A stretch of 9,340 nt of DNA from Lautropia sp. SCN 70-15 (GCA_001724315.1 MEEC01000091.1:1-9340), one strand, 5' to 3'. Counted from the stretch's first letter, positions 1-6,951 are shown. The notes: generated by a model from the sequence alone, not told the origin. Numbers and translations: made by a program.

Positions 1-434
1 CGGGTCTCGTCCTGGATCTTCGCGAGCTCGCCGCGCTGCTTCTCGGTCAGGTCGGGCAGCCACATCGCGCGGCCGGTGCCGAAGCCCATCATGCCCGGCC
101 CCATCATGCCCTGGCCCATTCCCCAGCCGGGGCCATAGCCGCCCATCATCCCGGGACCCATGCCGTAGCCCGGCCCGTAGCCGCCCATCATGCCGGGACC
201 CCAAGCGCCGCGGCCGCCGCCCATGTGATAGCCAGGGCCGTAGCCCCCGCGCGGGCCCATTCCCCAACCCGGACCGTGGCCTGGTCCATAGCCCGGACCA
301 TATCCGCCCATCATCCCCGGGCCCATGCCCCATCCGGGACCCCAGCCGCCGGGTCCCGGTGCGTCCGGCGAGGGTTGGGCGACGGCAAGGCCCGCAGCGA
401 GCGCGAGTGCCGAGGCAAGGATCATTCGTTTCAT
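1..434 (-). CDS. Spy/CpxP-like periplasmic protein with Gly/Pro/Met-rich repeats (3' end outside window)
   Basis: 144 residues are visible, from an ATG preceded by AGGAG (441-445, minus strand). Residues 1-19 form a Sec signal peptide: K2/R3, a hydrophobic Leu/Ala core and an AVA-Q cleavage site. Residues 27-117 are low-complexity Gly/Pro with Tyr, Trp and Met, built around GYGPG and GPGMMG units. Five Met-Met pairs (41/42, 82/83, 96/97, 110/111, 115/116) and two His (53, 70) stand out. The visible C-terminus, WLPDLTEKQRGELAKIQ, carries the LTxxQ motif of the Spy/CpxP family of periplasmic chaperones and metal-stress sensors, whose helical domain would continue beyond position 1. The export signal and LTxxQ motif are seen. 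A role in envelope or metal stress is inferred from the family, and metal binding by the Met pairs is speculation. A divergent cytochrome c gene lies 319 bp away. Confidence 0.82.
   Translation of the reverse strand, partial: MKRMILASALALAAGLAVAQPSPDAPGPGGWGPGWGMGPGMMGGYGPGYGPGHGPGWGMGPRGGYGPGYHMGGGRGAWGPGMMGGYGPGYGMGPGMMGGYGPGWGMGQGMMGPGMMGFGTGRAMWLPDLTEKQRGELAKIQDET
84..356 (-). repeat. Degenerate in-frame GYGPG/GPGMMGG coding repeats
   Basis: This stretch encodes residues 27-117 of the Spy-like protein as imperfect in-frame repeats. At DNA level, units starting ccgcccatcat recur near 139, 181 and 305 on the plus strand; the first two lie 42 bp (14 codons) apart. The period is irregular, which fits coding repeats that grow by slippage or unequal recombination rather than an intergenic repeat family. 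Confidence 0.7.
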
Positions 435-753
435 GTCCATCTCCTGGATGGCGGCGCGGATCCTGGAGCAAGGACGGACACAGGTTCTCGCCGCGGCGAC
501 CGCCTGAGGGTGGGGGGTCGGATCCCGTCGGCAGTCGAAGGCGGGATAGGGCCGGCGCTGCCGGCAAGGGCGCCCGGCGCGTGCAGGACCGCCTGCCGCT
601 GGCAGGTGGCGCCTCGCGCGGCGCGAGCCACTAAGGTGCTACTGGCTGTCGGTCGCGTCAATTGAATTGCCCGGCGCGTGTTGACCCAGGACAATGTCAA
701 GTTCGGAGGCAGGTCAGGTGGCCGGCCCCGGCCAGCGGAGCAAGGAAAGGACG
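435..753. other. Divergent intergenic region with clustered dyad symmetries
   Basis: This 319-bp region lies between the Spy-like gene and the cytochrome c gene and holds no credible gene; its short open frames have no family resemblance or ribosome binding site. It contains a run of inverted repeats: GCCGGC-gct-GCCGGC (551-565); a 9-bp stem with one G-T pair around a gct loop (589-609); CTCGCGC-g-GCGCGAG (613-627); and the spaced dyad AGCCACTA-aggtgc-TACTGGCT (626-647, one mismatched pair). The palindrome TCAATTGA follows at 658-665. GC-only stems can arise by chance at this base composition, so the AT-containing dyads at 626-647 and 658-665 are the better operator candidates. No convincing promoter was found for the minus-strand gene. 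Confidence 0.5.
667..695 (+). promoter_or_regulatory. Weak candidate sigma-70 promoter for the cytochrome c gene
   Basis: TTGCCC (667-672) and GACAAT (690-695) are 17 bp apart and each matches the sigma-70 consensus at 4 of 6 positions. They would start a transcript near 702, about 50 nt before the preferred start codon, just downstream of the dyads at 626-647 and 658-665. Chance matches of this quality are common, so this is only a candidate. Confidence 0.22.
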
Positions 754-1248
754 ATGACGGAGGGAACCCCACCGGGGCGCGGCGTGCCGATCATCGGGCT
801 GCTCGCGGGCGCCGTCCTGGTCGCGCCGATCGTCGGCCTGGGCTGGTGGCAGTTCGCCCGGACGGCGGCGAGCCCGATGGACAGCACCGACCCGCGCGTG
901 CTCGCCCTGGGCGAGCGCGTCTACCAGCGCGAATGCGCGAGCTGCCACGGCGCGCAACTCGAGGGTCAGCCCGACTGGCAGACGCGCCTGCCGAACGGCC
1001 GGCTGCCGGCGCCGCCGCACGACCCTTCGGGCCACACCTGGCACCACCCGGCCGAGCAGTTGTTCGGCATCGTCAAGGATGGCGTTCAGGCCTACGCGCC
1101 GCCCGGCTACGAGAGCGACATGCCGGCCTACGCCGGGCGCTTGTCGGACGCCGAGATCTGGGCGGTGCTGGCCTGGATCAAATCGACCTGGCCGGCCGAG
1201 ACCCGCGCCCACCACGACGAGATCGATCGCCGCAACCGCCGGCGCTGA
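754..1248 (+). CDS. Membrane-anchored mono-haem c-type cytochrome
   Basis: 164 residues. I chose the ATG at 754 because AAGGAAAGG (742-750) sits directly upstream; an in-frame ATG at 694 would add 20 hydrophilic residues before the membrane segment and has no clear ribosome site. Residues 11-32 form one hydrophobic segment, an uncleaved signal-anchor that holds the haem domain on the periplasmic side. The haem motif is C61-A-S-C64-H65, and M123 in SDMPAYAGRLSDAEI is the likely sixth ligand, followed by the closing helix ending near W146. A central HTWHH stretch (94-98) adds three histidines. The fold is a short class-I cytochrome c. Its electron donor and acceptor are unknown. Similar small cytochromes often sit among metal-resistance genes, and the divergent Spy-like neighbour fits that, but this is inference. 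It ends 66 bp before the convergent dgoA stop. Confidence 0.88.
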   Translation: MTEGTPPGRGVPIIGLLAGAVLVAPIVGLGWWQFARTAASPMDSTDPRVLALGERVYQRECASCHGAQLEGQPDWQTRLPNGRLPAPPHDPSGHTWHHPAEQLFGIVKDGVQAYAPPGYESDMPAYAGRLSDAEIWAVLAWIKSTWPAETRAHHDEIDRRNRRR

Positions 1249-1271
1249 GCCGCGCAGCCGCGGCCGCGCGG
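1249..1271. terminator. Possible hairpin terminator after the cytochrome c gene
   Basis: Immediately after the stop codon, GCCGCG-cagc-CGCGGC (1249-1264) can form a 6-bp stem. An alternative pairing, CCGCGC (1250-1255) with GCGCGG (1266-1271), overlaps it. No T-run follows on either strand, so intrinsic termination is unproven. Placement in the 66-bp gap between convergent genes is the main support. Confidence 0.3.
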
Positions 1272-1314
1272 GGCGAAAGTGGGGGCGCTGTGCAGCCGCC
1301 GAAAGCGACCGCCT

Positions 1315-2011
<697 letters not shown>

Positions 2012-2052
2012 TTGCGCTTCGGAGGCGTCGTCGAGGATCGAAGGGCCGGCGG

Positions 2053-3027
2053 TCAGGCGACGAGCCCCGCATGGGCGGCGATCGCGTACAGCCCGGCCCG
2101 GGCCGGCTCGCCTTGCGCGGCAGTGGCCTCGATGCCGGCCAGGTGCAGCGCGCGCAGGTAGCGGGCGGCCAGCGCCGGCGAGGCGATCACGCAGGGCGCC
2201 TGGTGTGGCGAGAAGGCGCGAATCGCGTCGCCGATCTCCGCCCCGATCAGCAGACCGGACAGGTAGCCGGGCAGGTGATCGGGCGGGCGCTGGCCGAGCA
2301 GGCCTTCGCTGCGCACCGTGAACAGCAGGTGGCCCAGGGCGCCGGGTTCGGCCAGGCCGCGGCGCACGCCGTCGTCGAAGGCCGACAAGGGACCCGGGGC
2401 ATCGGGCGATTCGGGTTCCTCGCACAGCCGCCCGAGGATCGAGTGCTGGCGCATGACCGCGTAGAGCTCGCCGGTCATGCAGGTGCGAAACCCGGTGACG
2501 ACCGCGTCGCGCGTGGCGACCCACTTGCTGTGGGTGCCCGGCAGCAGGAAGAGGGCCGTTCCGCTGGCGCCGGTCCCGAGCGCCCCGAAGACCTGGGTCT
2601 CCTCGCCCCGGATCACGTCGGGCGATCCGCCGGGCGGCCGGGCGACCAGGCCGGGCACGATCCGGAAGGGGCGGCCGGCTTCGTCGCCGAGATCCAGCAG
2701 GCCCGAGGCCAGCGCGTCGAATCCGGCCGGGGTGGCCACGTAGGGCGCTTCGAGCCAGCCTTGCCGGCTGCCGATCATGCCGGAGGCGATTGCCGGCAGG
2801 TCGGGGCGGATGGCGAGCCACAGCGCGCAGAAGGCCCGGAAGGCCTCGGCGAAGCGGCCTTCGCGCACGTTCAGGATGCCCAGCGGCGCCTCGCGCCGGT
2901 CGAGCACTTCGCCGTTCGCATCGAGCAGCCAGCCGCGCAGCGAGGATGTCCCCCAGTCCAGCGCGATCAGGCGGGCGCGTTCGGCAGCGCCGGCGGGCAG
3001 CGCTTCGGAGTCGTGTTCCGGAACCAT
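2053..3027 (-). CDS. dgoK: 2-dehydro-3-deoxygalactonokinase
   Basis: 324 residues; phosphorylates 2-dehydro-3-deoxy-D-galactonate with ATP to give the substrate of the DgoA aldolase encoded just downstream. Family motifs in order: the N-terminal nucleotide loop IALDWGTSSLRGWLLD (21-36), ASGMIGSRQGW (81-91), VIRGEETQVFGAL (138-150), LPGTHSKWV (162-170), MTGELYAVMRQHSILG (184-199) and LSGLLIGAEI (256-265). These match E. coli DgoK block by block. I chose ATG 3027; further upstream the frame would run through the divergent oxyR gene. The start has no Shine-Dalgarno, and about 20 non-conserved residues precede the first motif. The gene opens a two-gene unit with dgoA. No galactonate dehydratase (dgoD), transporter or GntR regulator is visible, so these must lie elsewhere if the pathway is complete. 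Confidence 0.9.
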   Translation of the reverse strand: MVPEHDSEALPAGAAERARLIALDWGTSSLRGWLLDANGEVLDRREAPLGILNVREGRFAEAFRAFCALWLAIRPDLPAIASGMIGSRQGWLEAPYVATPAGFDALASGLLDLGDEAGRPFRIVPGLVARPPGGSPDVIRGEETQVFGALGTGASGTALFLLPGTHSKWVATRDAVVTGFRTCMTGELYAVMRQHSILGRLCEEPESPDAPGPLSAFDDGVRRGLAEPGALGHLLFTVRSEGLLGQRPPDHLPGYLSGLLIGAEIGDAIRAFSPHQAPCVIASPALAARYLRALHLAGIEATAAQGEPARAGLYAIAAHAGLVA

Positions 3028-3088
3028 GATCGGGAGTATGCCCGAGCCGCGGCCCCGGCCGGGCGCCTTGCTATCATCGCCCGACCCC
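3028..3088. promoter_or_regulatory. 61-bp divergent promoter region between dgoK and oxyR
   Basis: The two ATG codons face away from each other with only 61 bp between them, so the promoters must be very close or overlap. For dgoK, CATACT (3040-3035, minus strand) matches the -10 consensus at 4 of 6 positions and would place the transcript start at or next to the ATG. No -35 element or Shine-Dalgarno is evident on either side. Any protein bound here could affect both genes. Confidence 0.4.
3069..3077 (+). promoter_or_regulatory. Extended -10 promoter element for oxyR
   Basis: TGC-TATCAT is an extended -10 element (TGn followed by a 5/6 match to TATAAT). It has no recognisable -35, as is usual for this type. 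Initiation about 7 nt downstream would leave a leader of about 4-6 nt before the ATG at 3089, too short for a Shine-Dalgarno, so the mRNA may be leaderless. Confidence 0.4.
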
Positions 3089-4033
3089 ATGACGCTCACC
3101 GAACTCAAGTACATCGTGGCCCTGGCGCGCGAGCGCCACTTCGGCCGCGCCGCCGAGGCCTGCTTCGTCAGCCAGCCTACGCTTTCGGTCGCGATCAAGA
3201 AGCTCGAGGACGAGCTCGGCGTCCAGCTCTTCGAGCGCGGCGGTTCCGAGGTCGCGGTCACGCCGGTGGGCGAGCAGATCGTCGAGCAGGCCCAGCACGT
3301 GCTCGAGCAGAGCAACGCGATCCGCGAGATCGCGGCGCAGGGCCGCGACCCGCTGGCCGGGCCCCTTCGGGTGGGCGTGATCTACACGATCGGTCCCTAC
3401 CTGCTGCCTCACCTGGTGCGGCGGATGATCGACGACGCGCCGCAGATGCCGCTGCTGCTGCAGGAGAACTACACGGTCAAGCTGCTCGAGCTGCTGCGCC
3501 AGGGCGACATCGACGTGGCGATCGTGGCCGATCCCTTTCCCGACGCCGGCCTGGTCACGCAGGCGGTCTACGACGAGCCCTTCATCGTGGCGGTGCCGAA
3601 GCACCACCCCTGGGCGAAGCGCAAGAAGATCCGTTCCGAAGAGCTCAAGGAGCAGACGATGCTGCTGCTCGGCGCCGGTCACTGCTTCCGCGACCACGTG
3701 CTCGAGGTCTGCCCGGAGCTGTCGCGTTTCTCGCAGGCCAGCGCCGGCATCCAGAAGACCTTCGAGGGCTCCTCGCTGGAAACCATCCGGCACATGGTGG
3801 CCTCGGGCATCGGCGTCACGGTGCTGCCCAAGATGGTCCGGCCCGACATGAGCGACGATGGGCTGCTGACCTATCTCCCGTTCGAGGCGCCCGAGCCTTA
3901 TCGGCGGGTGTCGCTGGCCTGGCGCAAGAGCTACTCGCGGCGGCCGGCCATCGAGGCCTTGCGCAAGGCGATCCTGCAGGCGGGGCTGCCCGGCGTGACC
4001 ATGCTGCCCGACGAGCCCGCCGTCAGCCACTGA
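3089..4033 (+). CDS. oxyR: Peroxide-sensing LysR-family regulator OxyR
   Basis: 314 residues. Residues 1-60 form the LysR winged helix-turn-helix (MTLTELKYIVALARERHFGR...SQPTLSVAIKKLE), and residues 91-300 the effector fold. The hallmark GHCFRDHVLEVCPE places Cys199 and Cys208 at the same numbers as in E. coli OxyR, with His198 and Arg201 also kept; SSLETIRHMVASGIG (228-242) is likewise typical. Peroxide oxidises Cys199, which forms a disulfide with Cys208 and changes DNA contacts to activate antioxidant genes. The complete cysteine pair implies a working sensor rather than a paralogue such as CysB. The start at 3089 matches the family N-terminus exactly. It is divergent from dgoK and 55 bp upstream of cysM on the same strand with no terminator between, so oxyR, cysM and the transporter may be co-transcribed. 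Autoregulation is usual in the family, but no clear ATAG/CTAT tetrad is visible here. Confidence 0.94.
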   Translation: MTLTELKYIVALARERHFGRAAEACFVSQPTLSVAIKKLEDELGVQLFERGGSEVAVTPVGEQIVEQAQHVLEQSNAIREIAAQGRDPLAGPLRVGVIYTIGPYLLPHLVRRMIDDAPQMPLLLQENYTVKLLELLRQGDIDVAIVADPFPDAGLVTQAVYDEPFIVAVPKHHPWAKRKKIRSEELKEQTMLLLGAGHCFRDHVLEVCPELSRFSQASAGIQKTFEGSSLETIRHMVASGIGVTVLPKMVRPDMSDDGLLTYLPFEAPEPYRRVSLAWRKSYSRRPAIEALRKAILQAGLPGVTMLPDEPAVSH

Positions 4034-4088
4034 CAATCCGGCCGGTCCTGCCCGGCTCCAATGGACGTCAAATGAAGGGACGCCAAGC

Positions 4089-5003
4089 ATGAGCGAACGC
4101 CCGACCTACCCGACGATCGAGGACACGATCGGCCACACGCCGCTGGTGCGGCTGCAGCGCCTGCCCGGGGCCGCGAACGACGCGCGCGGCAACCTGATCC
4201 TGGGCAAGCTCGAGGGCAACAACCCGGCCGGTTCGGTCAAGGACCGCCCGGCGCTGGCGATGATCGCCAAGGCCGAGGCGCGCGGCGACATCCGCCCCGG
4301 CGACACGCTGATCGAGGCCACTTCCGGCAACACCGGCATCGCATTGGCCATGGCGGCGGCGATACGCGGCTACCGGATGGTCCTGATCATGCCCGACAAC
4401 CTGTCGGTCGAGCGCCGGCAGTCGATGAAGGCCTACGGCGCCGAACTGATCCTGGTCAGCCAGAAGGAAGGCATGGAGGGGGCCCGCGACCTGGCCGATC
4501 GGATGCAGGCCGAGGGCAAGGGCAGGGTGCTCGACCAGTTCTCCAACGACGACAACTGGGCGGCGCACTACGAAACCACCGGCCCCGAGATCTGGGAGCA
4601 GACGCGCGGGCAGGTCACGCATTTCGTGTCGGCGATGGGCACCACCGGCACGATCACCGGCGTGTCGCGCTACCTGAAGGAAATGAATCCGGCGGTGCAG
4701 ATCGTCGGCGCACAGCCCGCCGAAGGCTCGTCGATCCCGGGCATCCGGAAGTGGCCTGTCGAGTACCTGCCGAAGATCTATCGCCATGCGATCGTCGACC
4801 GCACCGAGTCGGTCACGCAGGCCGATGCCGAGCAGATGGCGCGCAGGCTGGCCGCCGAAGAGGGCATCTTCTGCGGCATCTCGGCCGCCGGCGCCTGCTG
4901 CATCGCGTTGCGGATCGCCGAGACCGTCGAGAACGCGACGATCGTGTTCATCGTCTGCGACCGCGGCGACCGCTACCTGTCGACGGGCGTGTTCCCGGCG
5001 TGA
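4089..5003 (+). CDS. cysM: Cysteine synthase B (O-acetylserine sulfhydrylase B)
   Basis: 304 residues. A PLP-dependent fold-type II enzyme that makes L-cysteine from O-acetylserine and sulfide; CysM homologues can also use thiosulfate to form S-sulfocysteine. Visible motifs: NNPAGSVKDRPA with the PLP lysine Lys51, TSGNTG (78-83), MPDNLSVERRQSMKAYGAEL (101-120), and the phosphate cradle GTTGT (184-188). The NNPAGSVKDRPA block, the MPDNLSVERR segment and the roughly 300-residue length favour CysM over CysK. AAGGGA (4075-4080) lies 8 nt before the ATG and supports this start. The stop codon overlaps the GTG start of the transporter gene (GTGA), which implies translational coupling. Its position after oxyR suggests cysteine supply under oxidative conditions, which is an inference. 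Confidence 0.93.
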   Translation: MSERPTYPTIEDTIGHTPLVRLQRLPGAANDARGNLILGKLEGNNPAGSVKDRPALAMIAKAEARGDIRPGDTLIEATSGNTGIALAMAAAIRGYRMVLIMPDNLSVERRQSMKAYGAELILVSQKEGMEGARDLADRMQAEGKGRVLDQFSNDDNWAAHYETTGPEIWEQTRGQVTHFVSAMGTTGTITGVSRYLKEMNPAVQIVGAQPAEGSSIPGIRKWPVEYLPKIYRHAIVDRTESVTQADAEQMARRLAAEEGIFCGISAAGACCIALRIAETVENATIVFIVCDRGDRYLSTGVFPA

Positions 5004-6913
5004 ACGACGGCGCGCAACGCCGGCGCCAGTTCGTCGGCATCCTGCTCGTCGTCGCGGCGGTCTCGTCGTTCTCCGTCCTCGACTCCTTCGCCAAGCATCT
5101 CTCGCAGAGCTATCCCCTGCCGCTGGTCATCTGGGCGCGCTACTTCTTCCACGTGGTGATCATGGTGGCGCTGCTGTGGCCGCGGATGGGCGCGCGGCTG
5201 GTGGCCACGCAGCGCCCGGGGCTTCAGATCGCGCGCGGCGTGGTGCTCGGGATGTCCACGCTGTTCTTCGTGTCGGGCATCTCTTTGATGCCGCTGGCCG
5301 AAGCTTCGTCCATCACGATGGTCGCGCCGATCCTGCTCACGCTGCTCGCGCGCCGCTTCCTGCGCGAGAAGGCGCCGCCCGGCACCTGGTGGGCGCTTGC
5401 GGTGAGCTTCGCCGGCGTGCTGCTGATCGTGCGCCCGGGCGGCCAGGTCTTCGGCTGGCCGGCGCTCTTTCCGCTGGCGACGGCATTCTGCTTCGCCGGC
5501 TACCAGCTGCTCACGCGCAAGCTGGCGGGCGTCGACGACGGACTCTCCACGTTGTTCCTGGGCGCGCTGGTGGCCACCGCGCTGGCCACGCTGGTGGTGC
5601 CCTGGTACTGGGAACTGCCGCGCAACTGGACCGACGCCGGCCTGTTCCTGGCCATGGGCGCGATGGGCGCGTTCAGTCACCTGCTGCTGGTGCGCGGCTT
5701 CGAGCGGGCGCCGGCCTCGCTGCTCGCGCCCTTCATCTACCTGCAGATCGTGGCCGCGCTGACCCTGGGCTGGCTGGTCTTCGGGAACTTCCCGGATCTG
5801 GTCGCGCTGGCCGGCATGGGGCTGATCGCGCTGACCGGCGTGACGATGGCCTTGCGCGGTCGCGGCCCGATGCGCCCGGAGCGCGCGGCTGCCTCGGCTG
5901 CGACGCAGGCGGAGGCGCTCGAGCCGGCGGTGCAGGAGCGCGCGGCGGCGATCGCCGGTCCGGTGCTGGCGCCCGACGGCGCGCCGGCGCTGCCGGCCGA
6001 GGCGGCGGCTCCGGCCCGGGTGGCGGTGCCCGCGTTGTCCGTCCGCGCGCCGCTGCGCGGCGTGCTGCTCGCGGTGGGCGCCTGCGTGATGTTCTCGCTG
6101 CTCGACAGCATCGCCAAGCACCTGTCCCAGACCCACTCGCCGATGATGGTGGCCTGGGCGCGCTACGTGTTCCACGTGGTGATCATGGTCGCGGTGTTCG
6201 CGCCCACGATGGGCCGCAGGCTCTTCGTGACCCGCAGCCCCGGGCTGCAGGTCGCGCGCGGGCTCTGCCTGGGCCTGTCGTCGATATGCTTCTTCTCGAG
6301 CATCGCCTACCTGCCGCTGGCCGAGGCCACCGCGATCGTGGCGATCGCGCCGGTGCTGGTCACCGCGGGCGCGGTCTGGTGGCTGAAGGAGCGCACGCCG
6401 CCGGGCACCTGGTGGGCGCTGGTGGCCAGCTTCGCCGGGGTGATGCTGATCGTGCGTCCGGGCAGCGCGCTGTTCGGCTGGGCGGCCCTGCTGCCGCTGC
6501 TGACCGCGGTGTTCGCGATGGGCTATCAGCTGCTCACGCGGCAACTCAGCGGCGTGGACAACGGACTGGCCACGCTGTTCATCGGCGGCGCGGTGGCGGC
6601 CCTGCTGCTGTCGCTGTTCGCGCCGGGCGCCTGGAGCCTGCCCACCGGGCCGCTCGATGCGATCCTTTTCGTGGCTACCGGTGCGATCGGCGCGGTGGGG
6701 CACCTGATGCTGGTGCGCGCCTACGAGATCGCGTCGGCCTCGTCGCTCGCGCCCTACGGCTACGCGCACGCCGCGGCGGCGCTGGTCTTCGGCTTCGTGT
6801 TCTTCGGGCAGTTCCCGGACCTGCCGGCGCTGCTCGGCCTGGGGCTCATCGTGACGACCGGCGTGGTGATGGCGATCCGCAACCGGATGCCGGTGCGCGC
6901 GATCGAGGAATAG
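5000..6913 (+). CDS. Tandem-fused double DMT/EamA transporter, predicted 20 TM
   Basis: 637 residues from a GTG whose last two bases begin the cysM stop codon (GTGA overlap); this is the only start that matches the protein's N-terminus and operon spacing. Typical DMT/EamA transporters have about 300 residues and 10 membrane helices. This protein holds two complete copies: residues 13-286 and 354-627, alignable without gaps at about 158 of 274 identical positions by hand. A 67-residue Ala/Pro/Glu linker (287-353) joins them. Both copies keep the charged residues of the family: D28/K32 and D369/K373 in helix 1, WAR(47)Y and WAR(388)Y, PLAE(101)A and PLAE(442)A, then PPGTWWAL, GYQLLTR and FPDL. 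With 10 helices per copy, both should have the same topology, with the linker in the cytoplasm. The substrate is unknown. E. coli EamA exports cysteine and O-acetylserine, which fits the coupling to cysM, but the DMT family is very broad. Confidence 0.9.
   Translation: MNDGAQRRRQFVGILLVVAAVSSFSVLDSFAKHLSQSYPLPLVIWARYFFHVVIMVALLWPRMGARLVATQRPGLQIARGVVLGMSTLFFVSGISLMPLAEASSITMVAPILLTLLARRFLREKAPPGTWWALAVSFAGVLLIVRPGGQVFGWPALFPLATAFCFAGYQLLTRKLAGVDDGLSTLFLGALVATALATLVVPWYWELPRNWTDAGLFLAMGAMGAFSHLLLVRGFERAPASLLAPFIYLQIVAALTLGWLVFGNFPDLVALAGMGLIALTGVTMALRGRGPMRPERAAASAATQAEALEPAVQERAAAIAGPVLAPDGAPALPAEAAAPARVAVPALSVRAPLRGVLLAVGACVMFSLLDSIAKHLSQTHSPMMVAWARYVFHVVIMVAVFAPTMGRRLFVTRSPGLQVARGLCLGLSSICFFSSIAYLPLAEATAIVAIAPVLVTAGAVWWLKERTPPGTWWALVASFAGVMLIVRPGSALFGWAALLPLLTAVFAMGYQLLTRQLSGVDNGLATLFIGGAVAALLLSLFAPGAWSLPTGPLDAILFVATGAIGAVGHLMLVRAYEIASASSLAPYGYAHAAAALVFGFVFFGQFPDLPALLGLGLIVTTGVVMAIRNRMPVRAIEE
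5036..5857 (+). repeat. First transporter copy within the fused DMT gene
   Basis: This segment encodes residues 13-286, a full DMT unit. It aligns without gaps to 6059-6880 at protein level. Conserved DNA blocks are recognisable, for example the codons for PPGTWWAL near 5383-5406 against 6400-6423. The copies have diverged well beyond sequencing or assembly error. Confidence 0.82.
5858..6058 (+). other. Ala/Pro-rich linker between the two transporter copies
   Basis: 201 bp encode 67 residues dominated by Ala, Pro, Glu and Arg with no hydrophobic helix and no family resemblance. It probably derives from the C-terminal tail of the first copy plus former intergenic DNA and the N-terminal tail of the second. 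A cytoplasmic location follows from the even helix count of copy one. Confidence 0.65.
6059..6880 (+). repeat. Second transporter copy within the fused DMT gene
   Basis: This segment encodes residues 354-627. Identity with the first copy is high in the helix 1-2 region (LDSxAKHLSQ, WARYxFHVVIMVA) and in the PPGTWWAL...LIVRPG block. It is lower around the loop at residues 216-226 of copy one (WYWELPRNW) against 557-567 of copy two (GAWSLPTGP), which may reflect different substrate preference or partner contacts. Confidence 0.82.
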
Positions 6914-6923
6914 AGGGGGCAAG

Positions 6924-6951
6924 ACGCGAGCGGCCCGGCGGCCGAGCGCGT
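6924..6951. terminator. Inverted repeat between convergent genes, probable bidirectional terminator
   Basis: The 49-bp gap between the transporter stop and the mltB stop holds a long inverted repeat: ACGCG-ag-CGGCC, loop CGGC, then GGCCG-ag-CGCGT. Each arm is 12 nt with ten Watson-Crick pairs and a symmetrical AG/AG internal mismatch. No T-run follows on either side, so it is not a textbook intrinsic terminator, but its position between convergent genes favours a bidirectional role. Confidence 0.5.

Noticed and set aside
84..356. The short repeated units as a CRISPR array
   Set aside because: Repeats are irregular, in frame, and encode a Gly/Pro/Met-rich exported protein with a signal peptide and LTxxQ motif. 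There are no unique spacers.
225..665. Plus-strand open frames in and beside the Spy-like gene
   Set aside because: They run antisense to the Spy-like gene and then into the intergenic dyads, with no ribosome site and Arg/Pro-rich translations of no recognisable family.
694..753. Alternative upstream ATG at 694 for the cytochrome c gene
   Set aside because: It would add 20 hydrophilic residues before the membrane anchor, has no clear ribosome site, and overlaps the candidate -10 element. The ATG at 754 has AAGGAAAGG just upstream.
3060..3077. OxyR-type ATAG-N7-CTAT tetrad in the oxyR promoter
   Set aside because: A CTAT occurs at 3071-3074, but no ATAG partner lies at the required spacing. 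A single 4-base match is not evidence.
4973..6922. A 649-codon minus-strand frame opposite the transporter
   Set aside because: It mirrors the codon pattern of the transporter gene, lacks hydrophobic or domain structure and is full of His/Arg/Gln runs. It is an antisense shadow.
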